A DNA stretch of 64,000 bases from an uncultured Alistipes sp. (GCF_910580175.1 NZ_CAJTXD010000001.1:313657-377656), one strand, 5' to 3'. Counted from the first letter of the stretch, positions 8,872 to 18,206 are shown. Notes: generated by a model from the sequence alone, not told the origin. Translations and numbers: made by a program.

Positions 8872-9533
8872 AGCGCTTCCAAGCGCCACGCCAACTCCTC
8901 GCGCACGAAAAGCAACGCGGGAATATCGTCTCCGCGGGCGGCCGCGTCCAACACCCGCTGTCGATCGGCTCCGCCGCGGGCCCCCAAGGCTGCGAGCAAA
9001 GCCACGGCGCCCTGGGCGATCAACCGGACAGCATAATCGGGCTGCCCGGCAAGAACCGCCCAACGAACGACGGCATCGACCGCCGCGTCGCACCACCCGA
9101 CCGGCGCGGAAGGCCGACGAGCAGCGGCCATCAACGCGGCATAAGCGGGAAAAAGAGTGTCGCCGACGATCCAACGGTCGAACAAACACGGAAAAACGGC
9201 ACTCCGGCACAACAAAGCGAAAGCAGCCTCCTCGGCGATCTCGGAATTGGACAAGCCCTCGGCCCAAAAAGCGGCATCGTCGACCGTAAGCGCATCGGGG
9301 AGAGCGATATGCAAAGCTGCGAGCCGTAACTCACGGACATCCTGCCGAAAGAGAAAGCGCGCGAAATCATGATCGGGAGTCTGTGCCCGGGCGATCGACC
9401 GCAAGGTCGGCAGGCTGACGCCATAGTTCAAGCCGCAGGCGACGCCATAACAACGCATTTCATCGGCCACGGCGCCGTTGCGCTGGCGGCGCATCGCAGC
9501 CAGCAAAACGACCATGCGGGAAGAAAAATCCAT
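8868..9533 (-). CDS. AlkD-like/HEAT-repeat DNA alkylation repair family protein (putative)
   Basis: A 221-aa all-helical protein. The segment NYGVSLPTLRSIAR followed by ELRLAALHIA resembles the start of AlkD-like HEAT-repeat DNA glycosylases (YGV..P.LR..A and the E.R..A helix). Aromatic base-recognition residues could not be checked by alignment, so function is tentative. It is the last gene of the - strand operon that starts at 14590, two bases after the DUF4831 gene, and its stop overlaps the trxA stop. It could instead be a structural HEAT protein. Confidence 0.6.
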   Translation of the reverse strand: MDFSSRMVVLLAAMRRQRNGAVADEMRCYGVACGLNYGVSLPTLRSIARAQTPDHDFARFLFRQDVRELRLAALHIALPDALTVDDAAFWAEGLSNSEIAEEAAFALLCRSAVFPCLFDRWIVGDTLFPAYAALMAAARRPSAPVGWCDAAVDAVVRWAVLAGQPDYAVRLIAQGAVALLAALGARGGADRQRVLDAAARGDDIPALLFVREELAWRLEAL

Positions 9534-9535
9534 GC

Positions 9536-10441
9536 CTACTTATGCCGCGGCAAAGCCAACTTGAGCGTACGTCCGAACTCGTAGAGGGGCAGCACGCTGC
9601 GGGCGCACTCGCGACCGGCGCAAATTACCGTGCAGGCCGACAGATCGGCGACGCGGCAGGTAACGAAATTCAACTCCTTAGGCCCGGCCTCCACGAGAGA
9701 AGGCGCTGCGAACGACGGCTCGATGCGCAACAACACCATATCGCCCGAAAGATCGCTCTCGGGCAACAACCCGTCGACAACGCTGAAACGGCAAACGATA
9801 TACTGCTTCTTGTCGGACTGCGGATAGACCACGTAACGCCGACTCTGGGTCGTGACGACGCGCTTGCCGAGGAACAACTCCAGATAACTTTGCTCCAAGC
9901 GGGCGATCTCGTCGAGCGCGGCACGAAGCCCCTCGCCGAAGACATGCTCGCCGGCCTCGCCGGTAATCAACTCCAACCGATGGCGCCGCAACGAAAAGAT
10001 GGTGTTGGCCGCATTGCGTGCCGCATCCTCCAACGACGAAACGGCGGTCGAAACCTTGTCGGGCTGCAAGCGGGCGAACTCCTCGTCGGAAACGGCGTGC
10101 GAGACGACCTGCGGCCCGGAAGCCTCGGGGCACTCCGAAAGGCAGCAGGCATCCTCGTCCAGCAAGGCGACCGAAGCGCTGCGGACGCTCCAAGCCACCT
10201 TATCGGTCAACGAAGCGCGCACGCCCAAGTATTTCTGGGCATAACGGGCATAAGGCCCTGACAACGCCTTGTCGCACTCGACGACAAGATCGACAGCCAA
10301 GACCGAACGCGGATCGGAGACAACGACTCCATCGGCCGTCTCTGCAACCCCGACCAAGGCGATATAAGGATTCTGAGCCAGGGCACCGCAGATGCCGGAA
10401 AAACTCAACAGACAAGCGCACACCAAAGATTCGAACTTCAT
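9536..10441 (-). CDS. DUF4831 family secreted protein
   Basis: A 301-aa protein with an N-terminal signal peptide (hydrophobic stretch SLVCACLLSFSGICGALAQ, likely cut after ALA). The mature part carries the DUF4831 signature, a region reading VDLVVECDKALSGPYARYAQKYLG that resembles 'GPFYQYAERYLG' in Bacteroidota homologs. The family has no established function. The ATG at 10441 places the signal peptide correctly; a start at 10450 would add three residues. There are 56 bp between it and the methyltransferase gene upstream. Confidence 0.75.
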   Translation of the reverse strand: MKFESLVCACLLSFSGICGALAQNPYIALVGVAETADGVVVSDPRSVLAVDLVVECDKALSGPYARYAQKYLGVRASLTDKVAWSVRSASVALLDEDACCLSECPEASGPQVVSHAVSDEEFARLQPDKVSTAVSSLEDAARNAANTIFSLRRHRLELITGEAGEHVFGEGLRAALDEIARLEQSYLELFLGKRVVTTQSRRYVVYPQSDKKQYIVCRFSVVDGLLPESDLSGDMVLLRIEPSFAAPSLVEAGPKELNFVTCRVADLSACTVICAGRECARSVLPLYEFGRTLKLALPRHK

Positions 10442-10497
10442 AAGAGACAAAATTTAAAAAACACCTATTACAAATGTAAGGTATTTTTGATGCAGAA

Positions 10498-11370
10498 TCA
10501 AAATTTCAGATAGAAATCGCACGTCAAAGCCCGATATTCAGGCGTATAACATTCGTGCTCCCCGGTGCCGATGACCAATTCGGACCACTCGACGGAAGAA
10601 ACGGGAGCCGCATCGGAAACCGCCTGGAGAGAAGAGACGCCGGCGGTGTCGGAAGCAAGGAAACCGGCACATCGATCGCAAACCTCGGGGAGCGGGGGGC
10701 CCGCCTTTTCGGCCACGAACTCCAGCAACACCCGCTTGACCGGACGACGGGGCGTAGTGCGGACATCGGTGCGCCGGACGGGACGAAGCAGTCCATGGCA
10801 AAGCTCCACGAAATGCGCAGCGCCGTCGACGGGCAGAATGACAGCGAAACGCCCCTGGGGTGCCAACAAGCGGACAACCGCGTCGCGCAACGCCTCGAAA
10901 GGCAATAGCACAGCATGTCGCGCCGTAGTGCGCCCGGCATCGGGGCAAGTGAGCGAATCGACGAAAAACGGCGGATTGGAGACGATCAGATCGAACCGCT
11001 CCTGCGGCCCGAACTGCTGCACCGCCGTCCGCTCGATGCGGATGCGCGCCCCCCAAGGCGAAGCGTCGGCATTGGCGCGCGCCTCGGCGACCTCCTCGAC
11101 GTCGATCCCCGTTACGTGGGCCTGCGCCGCCCGTTGGGCCATCATCAAGGCGATCAACCCGGTGCCGGTGCCGATATCGAGAATCCGCCGGTCGGAAGGC
11201 TGCACCGAAGCCCAAGCCCCCAACAACACGCCGTCGGTGCCGACTTTCATAGGCGTACGCTCCTGGCGAACGGCAAACTGCTTGAAACGAAAAACAGACA
11301 CAAAAGAGCAATATATCGGTTGAAAAACGCCCTTCCCCCGCCAAATACACGCCGGAGAAAGGCCATACAT
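10498..11370 (-). CDS. TrmN6-like tRNA1(Val) (adenine37-N6)-methyltransferase
   Basis: SAM-dependent N6-adenine methyltransferase, TrmN6 (YfiC) family, expected to modify A37 of tRNA-Val. It has the diagnostic start of the fold (FRFKQFAVRQERTPMKVGTDGVLLGAW), SAM motif I (ILDIGTGTGLIALMMAQR) and catalytic motif IV NPPFF. From the ATG at 11370 it is 290 aa, with about 23 N-terminal residues lacking family similarity. A GTG at 11301 would give 267 aa beginning just before FRFKQF and may be the real start. It begins 3 bp after the preceding stop. Confidence 0.85.
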   Translation of the reverse strand: MYGLSPACIWRGKGVFQPIYCSFVSVFRFKQFAVRQERTPMKVGTDGVLLGAWASVQPSDRRILDIGTGTGLIALMMAQRAAQAHVTGIDVEEVAEARANADASPWGARIRIERTAVQQFGPQERFDLIVSNPPFFVDSLTCPDAGRTTARHAVLLPFEALRDAVVRLLAPQGRFAVILPVDGAAHFVELCHGLLRPVRRTDVRTTPRRPVKRVLLEFVAEKAGPPLPEVCDRCAGFLASDTAGVSSLQAVSDAAPVSSVEWSELVIGTGEHECYTPEYRALTCDFYLKF

Positions 11371-11373
11371 CTT

Positions 11374-12138
11374 TTATTCGCTTCTATCGATCCCCACTCC
11401 GAACAGCGCAAAGTCGAAACGCACGGGATCGTCGGGATCGGCCTCGCGGAGCGCGGCGGTAACCTGCTCTACGGCCCGCCAATCGTTCTGCCGGCGGATC
11501 AACAACCCCAGTGCCCGGGCCGTCTCGCCCGTATGCACATCCAAGGGAAGATAGAGCGCCGAGGGCGGAATACACCGCCACTCGCCGAAGTCGACGCCCC
11601 GGTCGTCATGCCGCACCATCCACCGCAGGAACATGCACAACCGCTTGCAAGCCGCCCCCTTGAGGATGGAGGAGAGGTGTTTCTCGCACCGCGGCGCATG
11701 GTCGCAACTGAAGAATTCGTGCCGGAACTCGGCCAACACCTCAGGCAGGCTCTGCGTAGCCTGGTAACGACTTTCAAAAAACGCCCCCAGTCCCCCGAAA
11801 CGCAACTCCAACGACCGCAGGGCCAAAACGAAATCGCGCAGGTCGCCGCCGTTGAACGTACGGTGGACGAAACGGTCGAGCACCTTCAACTCCCGGTCGG
11901 AAGCATGGCGGACGAAATCGGCGGGCGCATCGTCCATCAACCCCATCATCCGGTGGCCGCTGCGCACGATCGCCCTGCGGTTGCCCCAAGCGATGGTGGC
12001 GGCGAAAAACCCGGCCACCTCGCGGTCAGCACGCCCGGCATAACGATGGGGCACCGAAACGGGATCGTCGGCGATGAACTCGGGCCGATTGTAACGATCG
12101 TACAACCGCTCCAACAACTCGCGCAACTCGTCGGTCAT
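11374..12138 (-). CDS. TIGR02757 family protein
   Basis: A 254-aa protein of the TIGR02757 (DUF2400) family, common in Bacteroidota and of unknown biochemical role. Recognisable segments are the N-terminal LLERLYDRYNRPEFIADDPVS, AGFFAATIAWGNRRAI and the later WMVRHDDRGVDFGEW with LYLPLDVHTG. The ATG at 12138 was chosen because the extended frame upstream runs through the ABC ATPase gene and is not family-like. It starts 1 bp after the ATPase stop. Confidence 0.85.
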   Translation of the reverse strand: MTDELRELLERLYDRYNRPEFIADDPVSVPHRYAGRADREVAGFFAATIAWGNRRAIVRSGHRMMGLMDDAPADFVRHASDRELKVLDRFVHRTFNGGDLRDFVLALRSLELRFGGLGAFFESRYQATQSLPEVLAEFRHEFFSCDHAPRCEKHLSSILKGAACKRLCMFLRWMVRHDDRGVDFGEWRCIPPSALYLPLDVHTGETARALGLLIRRQNDWRAVEQVTAALREADPDDPVRFDFALFGVGIDRSE

Positions 12139-12139
12139 G

Positions 12140-12790
12140 TCAAAGAATAAGGCCGTCGGACATGACGATCTTGCGGTCGGCCATGGCAGCCAGCCCCTCG
12201 TCGTGGGTAACGATGACAACAGTCTGACCCAACTCGTCGCGCAACTCGAAGAACAAACGGTGGATCTCGTCGCGGTTGCGCGAATCGAGGTTGCCCGACG
12301 GCTCGTCGGCCAACAACACGGCGGGCGAATTGATAAGCGCCCGGGCGATGGCGACACGCTGCTGCTCGCCGCCCGAAAGCTGGGCGGGCTTATGGTCGCG
12401 CCGCGCCGCGAGGCCCAGCAGAGCGATCAACTCGGCAGCCCGGCGCTCGACCTCGGCCCGGGGACGCTGTCCGATGAAACCGGGAATGCAGACATTCTCG
12501 AACGCTGTGAACTCGGGCAAAAGATGGTGGAACTGGAAGACGAACCCGATCCGCTCGTTGCGGAAAGATGACAACTCGCGGTCGCCCAAAGCGAAAGGCT
12601 CTCGACCGTCGATCTCGACCCGCCCGCTGTCGGGACGCAGCAAGGTGCCCAGAATCTGCAAGAGCGTAGTCTTGCCTGCGCCGGAAGCCCCCACGACAGA
12701 GACCACCTCGCCGCGCGCCACGCGGAGCGAAACGCCCTTCAAGACTTCGAGATCGCCGAAGCGCTTGTGAATATCGAAAACCTGTATCAT
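12140..12790 (-). CDS. lolD: LolD-like ABC transporter ATP-binding protein
   Basis: ATPase subunit of the MacB/LolD class, 216 aa. It has Walker A GASGAGKTT, the Q-loop, the signature LSGGEQQRVAIARAL, Walker B VLLADEPSGNLDS and the H-loop VTHDE. LolD drives release of lipoproteins from the inner membrane with LolC/E, but no permease gene is adjacent; the partner must be encoded elsewhere. Its start overlaps the folP stop (ATGA), so it is coupled to the operon. A role with other permeases of this class is possible. Confidence 0.85.
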   Translation of the reverse strand: MIQVFDIHKRFGDLEVLKGVSLRVARGEVVSVVGASGAGKTTLLQILGTLLRPDSGRVEIDGREPFALGDRELSSFRNERIGFVFQFHHLLPEFTAFENVCIPGFIGQRPRAEVERRAAELIALLGLAARRDHKPAQLSGGEQQRVAIARALINSPAVLLADEPSGNLDSRNRDEIHRLFFELRDELGQTVVIVTHDEGLAAMADRKIVMSDGLIL

Positions 12791-13602
12791 GATCGGAACC
12801 TATTGAAAATCTTTACCGTATCGACCGCCTCGCGGACATCGTGCACGCGCAAGATCGCGGCGCCCTGCCGCAGGCACTCCCATCCCAAAGCGATCGTACC
12901 GGCCAAGGCATCGGCAGGCTGCACATCCAACAACTTATAGATCATCGACTTGCGCGACACACCAGCCAAAACAGGAAAACCGAGAGCGCACAACTTATGC
13001 AATCCGGCGAGCAACTCGTAATTCTGTTCGAGCGTTTTGGCGAAGCCGAAACCGGGATCGAGGATGATGTTTTCGGGCCGGATGCCGGCAGCCTGCAACT
13101 CGGCGACCCGCCGACGAAAATAAGCGCACACCTCGATAACAATATCCTGCCGGTAATCGACCAAGGACTGCATGCTGGCCGGATTGCCCCGCATATGCAT
13201 GGCGACATAAGGCACCCCGAGACGGGCGACGACAGCGGGCATGGAAGGATCCAGCGCCCCGGCGGAAATGTCGTTGACGATTACTTCGCCGAAACGCTCG
13301 CAGACCCGCTCGACGACCGATGCACGGAACGTATCGACCGAAACGGCCGCCTCGGGAGACGATCGGCGCACGGCGGCGACTCCGGCCTCGACCCGCCGCC
13401 ACTCCTCCTCGGGCGACACCTCGTCGGCACCGGGACGCGACGAATAACCTCCGACGTCGATGATGTCGGCACCCTGGTCGAGCGCCTGGGCGACACGGCG
13501 CTCGATAGCCGCGGCATCGAACGTACGGCTGCCGGCGAAAAACGAATCGGGCGTGACGTTGAGAATCGCCATGACCCGGGGCTGCGAAAAATCGATTCTC
13601 AT
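12787..13602 (-). CDS. folP: Dihydropteroate synthase
   Basis: Condenses dihydropterin pyrophosphate with p-aminobenzoate in folate synthesis. The 271-aa protein has the substrate loops ILNVTPDSF, DIIDVGGYSSRPG, SVDTF, VNDISAG, HMRG and ILDPGFGFAKT, all intact. ATG at 13602 overlaps the coaE stop (ATGA); a GTG at 13608 would add two residues. In many Bacteroidota folP lies next to cdaA; here the two genes are more than 10 kb apart. Confidence 0.96.
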   Translation of the reverse strand: MRIDFSQPRVMAILNVTPDSFFAGSRTFDAAAIERRVAQALDQGADIIDVGGYSSRPGADEVSPEEEWRRVEAGVAAVRRSSPEAAVSVDTFRASVVERVCERFGEVIVNDISAGALDPSMPAVVARLGVPYVAMHMRGNPASMQSLVDYRQDIVIEVCAYFRRRVAELQAAGIRPENIILDPGFGFAKTLEQNYELLAGLHKLCALGFPVLAGVSRKSMIYKLLDVQPADALAGTIALGWECLRQGAAILRVHDVREAVDTVKIFNRFRS

Positions 13603-14198
13603 GACCACAACGTATTACCCTCGCCACGAAAGCGCCGGTCAAGCTCGTCGACGGCAGCCTGCAAATCCTCCTCGAAGAGGTTGACCAACGAAAAATCGGC
13701 CCGGCGGCTCAACGTCTCGTCGTCCAACTGGGCGGCGATGCGCCGCCGCACGCTCTCGGGATCGCATCCGTCACGCCGGCAAGCCCGCTCGACGCGCAAC
13801 TCCATAGGCGCCAAGACGACGACCGTACGGTCGACCATGGCCTCCAACCCGGAATCGAAGAGCACGGCGCTCTCCAAGATGATGTAATCCCCCTGCTGCC
13901 GGCTGCACCAGACGTCGAAATCGGACATGACGGCGGGATGTACCAAGGCATTGAGATCGGTCAAAGCAGCAGGATCACTGAAGACCAAATCGGCGAGGTA
14001 ATGCCGGTCGAGCGCATCGCCGCAGAACGTCCGCGGCCCGAAGCGCCGCACGAGCGCGTCGTGCAACGGCCCCGGCTCGCCCATCAACCGCTTGGCGGCG
14101 CGGTCGGAATCGTAAACGGCGATCCCTTTCGATGCGAAAAGCCGGCAGACGGTGCTCTTGCCGCTGCCGATACCTCCCGTGATACCGATCTTCATCAT
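13599..14198 (-). CDS. coaE: Dephospho-CoA kinase
   Basis: Last step of coenzyme A synthesis, phosphorylating the 3'-OH of dephospho-CoA. P-loop GGIGSGKST near the N-terminus, followed by the family DSDRAAKRLM motif (acidic catalytic Asp) and the lid-region Arg-rich helix. Length 199 aa is typical. Two adjacent ATG codons (14198, 14195) are possible; both overlap the end of the upstream YbbR-like gene. Protein is cytoplasmic. Confidence 0.95.
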   Translation of the reverse strand: MMKIGITGGIGSGKSTVCRLFASKGIAVYDSDRAAKRLMGEPGPLHDALVRRFGPRTFCGDALDRHYLADLVFSDPAALTDLNALVHPAVMSDFDVWCSRQQGDYIILESAVLFDSGLEAMVDRTVVVLAPMELRVERACRRDGCDPESVRRRIAAQLDDETLSRRADFSLVNLFEEDLQAAVDELDRRFRGEGNTLWS

Positions 14199-14590
14199 TT
14201 CTTGGCGGGATTGTCGATTTCAGGCACCCCGTCGATCGACAACACCTTGATGTCGCTCAAACGTACGGCGATGGCGCTTTGCAAAGACTTGGAATCGAGA
14301 ATGATTTTATCCTCGTGGCCCTCCTCCGGAGAGACCTTGTACTGGAGGCTGGCGAGCGGAATACGCAAAGTCTTATTCATATAGACGCGGTAACCGAACA
14401 GATTCGTTCCGATGCCCTGCACGACGCATGTGACCTCGAAAGGCACGCCGTCGACCTCGACCTTGACGTGCTGGCGCGTACTATATGTATAACTGAGTTT
14501 GGCGATGTACCACAAGATGAACGACGCGACGAGCAAAGCCAGAAAAACAGGCGAGATATAACGGCGCATCCACTCCAACAAACTTTCCAT
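14195..14590 (-). CDS. Small membrane-anchored YbbR/CdaR-like protein
   Basis: First gene of the operon, 131 aa. It has one N-terminal membrane helix (about 13-29, VFLALLVASFILWYIAKL) followed by about 100 residues of beta-rich extracytoplasmic sequence (VEVDGVPFEVTCVVQGIGT...). The position before coaE and the motif WYIAKLSYTY fit the short YbbR-like proteins seen before coaE in Bacteroidota, but typical YbbR/CdaR proteins have several repeats and about 300 residues. CdaR partners normally regulate CdaA; here cdaA is about 9 kb away. The start follows a perfect promoter by about 10 nt. Confidence 0.65.
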   Translation of the reverse strand: MESLLEWMRRYISPVFLALLVASFILWYIAKLSYTYSTRQHVKVEVDGVPFEVTCVVQGIGTNLFGYRVYMNKTLRIPLASLQYKVSPEEGHEDKIILDSKSLQSAIAVRLSDIKVLSIDGVPEIDNPAKK

Positions 14591-14607
14591 AGGGAAAACA
14601 TTTTTTG

Positions 14608-14639
14608 CAAAGATAGTGCAAGCGGGGCGCAATGCCAAA
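14608..14639 (-). promoter_or_regulatory. Promoter of the ybbR-coaE-folP operon
   Basis: On the - strand, TTTG (14639-14636), 20 bp, then TATCTTTG (14615-14608), a perfect Bacteroidota promoter. The start codon at 14590 leaves a leader of only about 10 nt. This promoter should drive the eight genes down to 8868. Confidence 0.85.
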
Positions 14640-14731
14640 CATAGCCGCCAAAAATACGCGAGCCGACGAATTCCGCGACAATAAGGCGGCAGACGACGAA
14701 GGCGAGACGCCCCAAGCCTCGGACAAAAAGC

Positions 14732-14767
14732 ATTTCCCCTGTTGCACGCATGTACAACAGGGGAAAT
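14732..14767 (-). terminator. Rho-independent terminator of secDF
   Basis: Perfect 13-bp stem (ATTTCCCCTGTTG with its complement) and a 10-nt loop, followed on the - strand by GCTTTTTG. It lies about 48 bp after the secDF stop. Confidence 0.85.
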
Positions 14768-14814
14768 TTGCTTTACAGAAGGAACTACCCCCTCCGTAGT
14801 ATCGGTCGCCGATA

Positions 14815-17811
14815 CTATTTCTCGGCCTTCTTGTCCGAACGGGACATCAGATCGTAAGCCACGGGAGTGGCGATGAAGATCGTAGCGGCGGTGCCGACCA
14901 CGACGCCGATCGTCAACGCGAAGATGAAACCGCGGATGGTCTCGCCGCCGAAGAAAAAGATGGCGAGCAACGTGACGATCGTAGTACCCGAGGTATTGAT
15001 CGTACGCGACAAGGTGGAGTTGATGGCGTTGTTGACGTTCTCTCGCAACGAACGCTTGGGATAGAGACCCAAGAATTCGCGGATGCGGTCGAAGACCACC
15101 ACGGTGTCGTTGATGGCGTAACCGATGATCGTGAGGATGGCGGCGATGAACGCCTGGTTGACCTCCAAGTTGAACGGCAACAAACCGTAGAACATCGAGA
15201 AGAGACCGATGACGAACAACGCATTGACAGCCAAAGCCAACGTAGCACCCGTAGCCCACTGCCAACGTTTGAAACGGAAGGTAATGTAAAGCCCGATGGC
15301 GATCAACGATAACAACACCGAGTAGATGGCGTTCCAAGTCATGTCCTTGGCGATCGAGGGGCCGATCTTGTCGGCATTCAGAATACCGTTGACGTCGGTC
15401 TGCGTATTGCGGAACTGCTCGAACGAGATGTCATAGGAATAGAGCGGCTTCACAGCGTCGTAGATGATCTGCTCGACCTCGGCCGTAGCTTCGTCGGAGG
15501 TGTCGTCGTAACGATACTGCGTGACGATGCGCATCTGGTTCTCGCTGCCGTACTGCTTGACCTCGGAGCTGACCGAAGCGGCATCGGCATCGGTCTGGGC
15601 GCCGAACGCCTGCTCGATGCGGCCGCGCACCTCCTCGGCCGAAACGGCCTTGTCGAAGCGCACGACGTAGGCACGGCCGCCGGTAAACTCGGCGCCGAGA
15701 TTCAGACCGCGCACAGCGAACGAAACGGCCGACAAGAGAATGACGACACCGGTAACGATGTACGCGATCTTGCGCTTGCCGATGAAATCGACGCGGGTAT
15801 TATTGAGGAAACGCTCCGACCACTTGCGCGAGAAAGAAATATGGCCCCACTTGGCGACCACCCACTCGATCAACAGACGCGTGATGAAGACAGCGCAGAA
15901 GAACGACGTGACGATACCGATAATCAACGTAGTGGCGAAGCCCTGCACAGGGCCGTTGCCGAAAATGAAGAGCACGATACCGGTAATGATGGTCGTAAGG
16001 TTGCCGTCGATGATGGCGGAATAAGCCTTGGAGAAACCATCTTTGATGGCCATGGACAAACCCTTGCCGCCACGCAGCTCCTCCTTGATACGCTCGTAGA
16101 TGATGACGTTGGCGTCGACGGCCATACCCATTGTGAGGACGATACCGGCAATACCGGGCAACGTCAGCACGGCGCCGAACGACACGAGCACGCCCATCAG
16201 CAAGAAGACGTTGGTTACCAACGCAATATCGGACATCCAACCTGCGGTCTTATAGAAAAGACCCATATAAAGAAGCACGAGGACGAAAGCGATGAGGAAC
16301 GACAACATACCGGCGTTGATCGACTCCTGACCCAACGACGGGCCGACGACGGTATCCTGGATGATCTTGGCGGGAGCGGGAACCTTACCGGAACTGAGGA
16401 CGTTGGCCAAGTCCTGTGCCTCCTGGATGGTAAAGTCGCCGGAGATTTCGGAAGACCCCTTGTCGATCTTGCCTCGCACGGAGGGTGCGGAGTAGACGTA
16501 GCCGTCGAGCACGATGGCGATGCACTTGCCGATGTTCTCGCCGGTAAGCCGCGACCACTCCTGGGCGCCCTGACCATTCATGGTCATGGAAACCACGGCC
16601 GAAGCACCGCGCTCGGCATACTGCTCGCGAGCCTCGGTAATGACCGAACCGTCGAGCGGAGCCTTGCCGTCGGGCGTGGCGACGCGGATGGCATAGAGAT
16701 GATAACGACCGTCGATCTTGTCGTCGCCCTTGACGCCCCACTTGAACTCGATGTCGGCGGGGAAGAACTCGCGCACGGCGGGATCGGACAAATAAGCCTC
16801 GACGGCGGCCATGTCGGCCCTGTAAGCGGCACCGATGGCAGCGCCCCCGGCGAACGAAGGATCGAGGACGGCGAACAACGGGTTCTGCGCACGATCGAAA
16901 TGCTCGGTCTCGACGGCGGCATCCTGAGCCTCGCGGCCGATTTCGGCGATCAGGTCGCCGGCAGCCTCGGCTTCGGCGGTCTGCTTGGGCGAAACGGTGC
17001 TTGCAGCAGCGGTTTCGGCCACGACGCCGCGCAGATATTTATCGGCCGTAACCAACGAGGGCAACACCTCGCGGGCATCGTAGGTCGTCCAGAATTCGAG
17101 CGACGCAGTGCCCTGCAACAAGTCGCGGACGCGCTGCGGCTCCTTGACGCCCGGCAGCTCGACGAGAATGCGGTGCGAATTGGGCAGACGCATGATGTTG
17201 GGCTGCGTGACGCCGAAGTGGTCGATACGGCTGCGCAAGACGTTGAACGAAGCGGCGATGGCAGCCTCGGTCTCATGCTTGAGGACTTTCTCGACATCGG
17301 CGTTGGAAGACTCCAGCGTGATGTCCTTGCGGTCGGGGCTGACGAAGATGACGGCCAGCGAACCGCCGTTGGTCTGACGCTCGTAAGCCTTGACGAAATC
17401 GGCGATGTAATCCTTGGAATCGCCCTGCTTCAACGCCTCGTTGGCCTCGGCGATCGCTGCGGCAAAAGCAGGATCGGACTGGCTGTCGCCGGCCAACGCC
17501 TTGACGACATCTTCGACCTGCACTTCGAGCATGACATTCATGCCGCCCTTGAGGTCGAGACCCAGATTCAACTCTTTCTCCTTACACTCCTTGTAAGTGA
17601 ACTTGCGGAAACCTACGTTGAAGACGGGCAGATTCTGTACCGAATCCAGGAAATGCTGTTCAGCCCCGGATCGCTGCTCCAAGGGGAACTGCGCCGCATA
17701 AGCGACAGCCTTCTTCTCGACGTTACGCGTCTTGAACGTAAACGAGAGCTGGTAAACGCATGCGAGCGCCAAGAGCGCAGCGATGAGTTTGATGAAACCT
17801 TTACTTTGCAT
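14815..17811 (-). CDS. secDF: Fused protein-export membrane protein SecDF
   Basis: Proton-driven accessory of the Sec translocon that pulls preproteins across the inner membrane. One 998-aa chain holds SecD (about 1-620) and SecF (about 640-998), with twelve predicted membrane helices in total. SecD marks are LGLDLKGGMNVML, the large periplasmic P1 domain and FTIQEAQDLANVLSSGKVPAP; SecF marks are FRFKRWQWATGA and YAINDTVVVFDRIRE. The SecD-SecF fusion is usual in Bacteroidota. It is transcribed alone, between its own promoter and a strong terminator. Confidence 0.97.
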   Translation of the reverse strand: MQSKGFIKLIAALLALACVYQLSFTFKTRNVEKKAVAYAAQFPLEQRSGAEQHFLDSVQNLPVFNVGFRKFTYKECKEKELNLGLDLKGGMNVMLEVQVEDVVKALAGDSQSDPAFAAAIAEANEALKQGDSKDYIADFVKAYERQTNGGSLAVIFVSPDRKDITLESSNADVEKVLKHETEAAIAASFNVLRSRIDHFGVTQPNIMRLPNSHRILVELPGVKEPQRVRDLLQGTASLEFWTTYDAREVLPSLVTADKYLRGVVAETAAASTVSPKQTAEAEAAGDLIAEIGREAQDAAVETEHFDRAQNPLFAVLDPSFAGGAAIGAAYRADMAAVEAYLSDPAVREFFPADIEFKWGVKGDDKIDGRYHLYAIRVATPDGKAPLDGSVITEAREQYAERGASAVVSMTMNGQGAQEWSRLTGENIGKCIAIVLDGYVYSAPSVRGKIDKGSSEISGDFTIQEAQDLANVLSSGKVPAPAKIIQDTVVGPSLGQESINAGMLSFLIAFVLVLLYMGLFYKTAGWMSDIALVTNVFLLMGVLVSFGAVLTLPGIAGIVLTMGMAVDANVIIYERIKEELRGGKGLSMAIKDGFSKAYSAIIDGNLTTIITGIVLFIFGNGPVQGFATTLIIGIVTSFFCAVFITRLLIEWVVAKWGHISFSRKWSERFLNNTRVDFIGKRKIAYIVTGVVILLSAVSFAVRGLNLGAEFTGGRAYVVRFDKAVSAEEVRGRIEQAFGAQTDADAASVSSEVKQYGSENQMRIVTQYRYDDTSDEATAEVEQIIYDAVKPLYSYDISFEQFRNTQTDVNGILNADKIGPSIAKDMTWNAIYSVLLSLIAIGLYITFRFKRWQWATGATLALAVNALFVIGLFSMFYGLLPFNLEVNQAFIAAILTIIGYAINDTVVVFDRIREFLGLYPKRSLRENVNNAINSTLSRTINTSGTTIVTLLAIFFFGGETIRGFIFALTIGVVVGTAATIFIATPVAYDLMSRSDKKAEK

Positions 17812-17871
17812 TGGTATTAAATGATTTTGTTATAATTTATTGTAATTTTTATCATCACACCTAATAGGATG

Positions 17872-17879
17872 CAAAGATA
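17872..17879 (-). promoter_or_regulatory. -7 box of secDF promoter
   Basis: TATCTTTG on the - strand, 61 bp before the secDF ATG. A -33 TTTG at the usual distance is not visible, so only the -7 element is supported. Confidence 0.6.
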
Positions 17880-18177
17880 GGAAAAACAATTCAGAATTCA
17901 TAATTAAAACTTGACAATTCACAGCATTAACCCGCAATCGGGGGATTTCAACGCTACTTTTCGAGGCTCGGCTCGGCGCAACGATCCGCACTCCGCTGCC
18001 GGATCGCGGACAAAAGAAGATACGGCAAGCAATCGCAACACGAGGAACAGCTGCAAAATACCCGAATAATTTGACAGTCACGGGGAGACTCCGGACAACC
18101 CGAAAACGGGCCGCAAGATCAACCGGCATGGCCTCCGCGCCATCGCACCGCATTGCAGACACGCCGGAAAAACAAAA
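17880..18177. other. Intergenic region without a recognised gene
   Basis: About 300 bp between the secDF promoter and the dnaK terminator. An AT-rich part (about 17880-17930, with 'aattcagaattcataattaaaa') resembles AT-rich spacers found elsewhere in this window (35075-35108). The rest is GC-rich with no family-like open frame. A 110-codon frame on the - strand has no recognisable features. Confidence 0.5.
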
Positions 18178-18206
18178 GCGCAGCCCCGGACAAACCAGGA
18201 CTGCGC
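18178..18206 (-). terminator. Terminator downstream of dnaK
   Basis: Stem GCGCAG (18178-18183) with CTGCGC (18201-18206), extended inward with two mismatches, then TTTTGTTTTT on the - strand. It lies about 120 bp after the dnaK stop. Confidence 0.7.

Noticed and set aside
15841..17820. 659-codon + strand frame opposite secDF
   Set aside because: SecDF on the - strand has full motifs and helices; the opposite frame is low-complexity and unrelated.
17830..18162. 110-codon - strand frame between secDF and dnaK
   Set aside because: It overlaps the secDF promoter and shows no family motif or plausible start signal.
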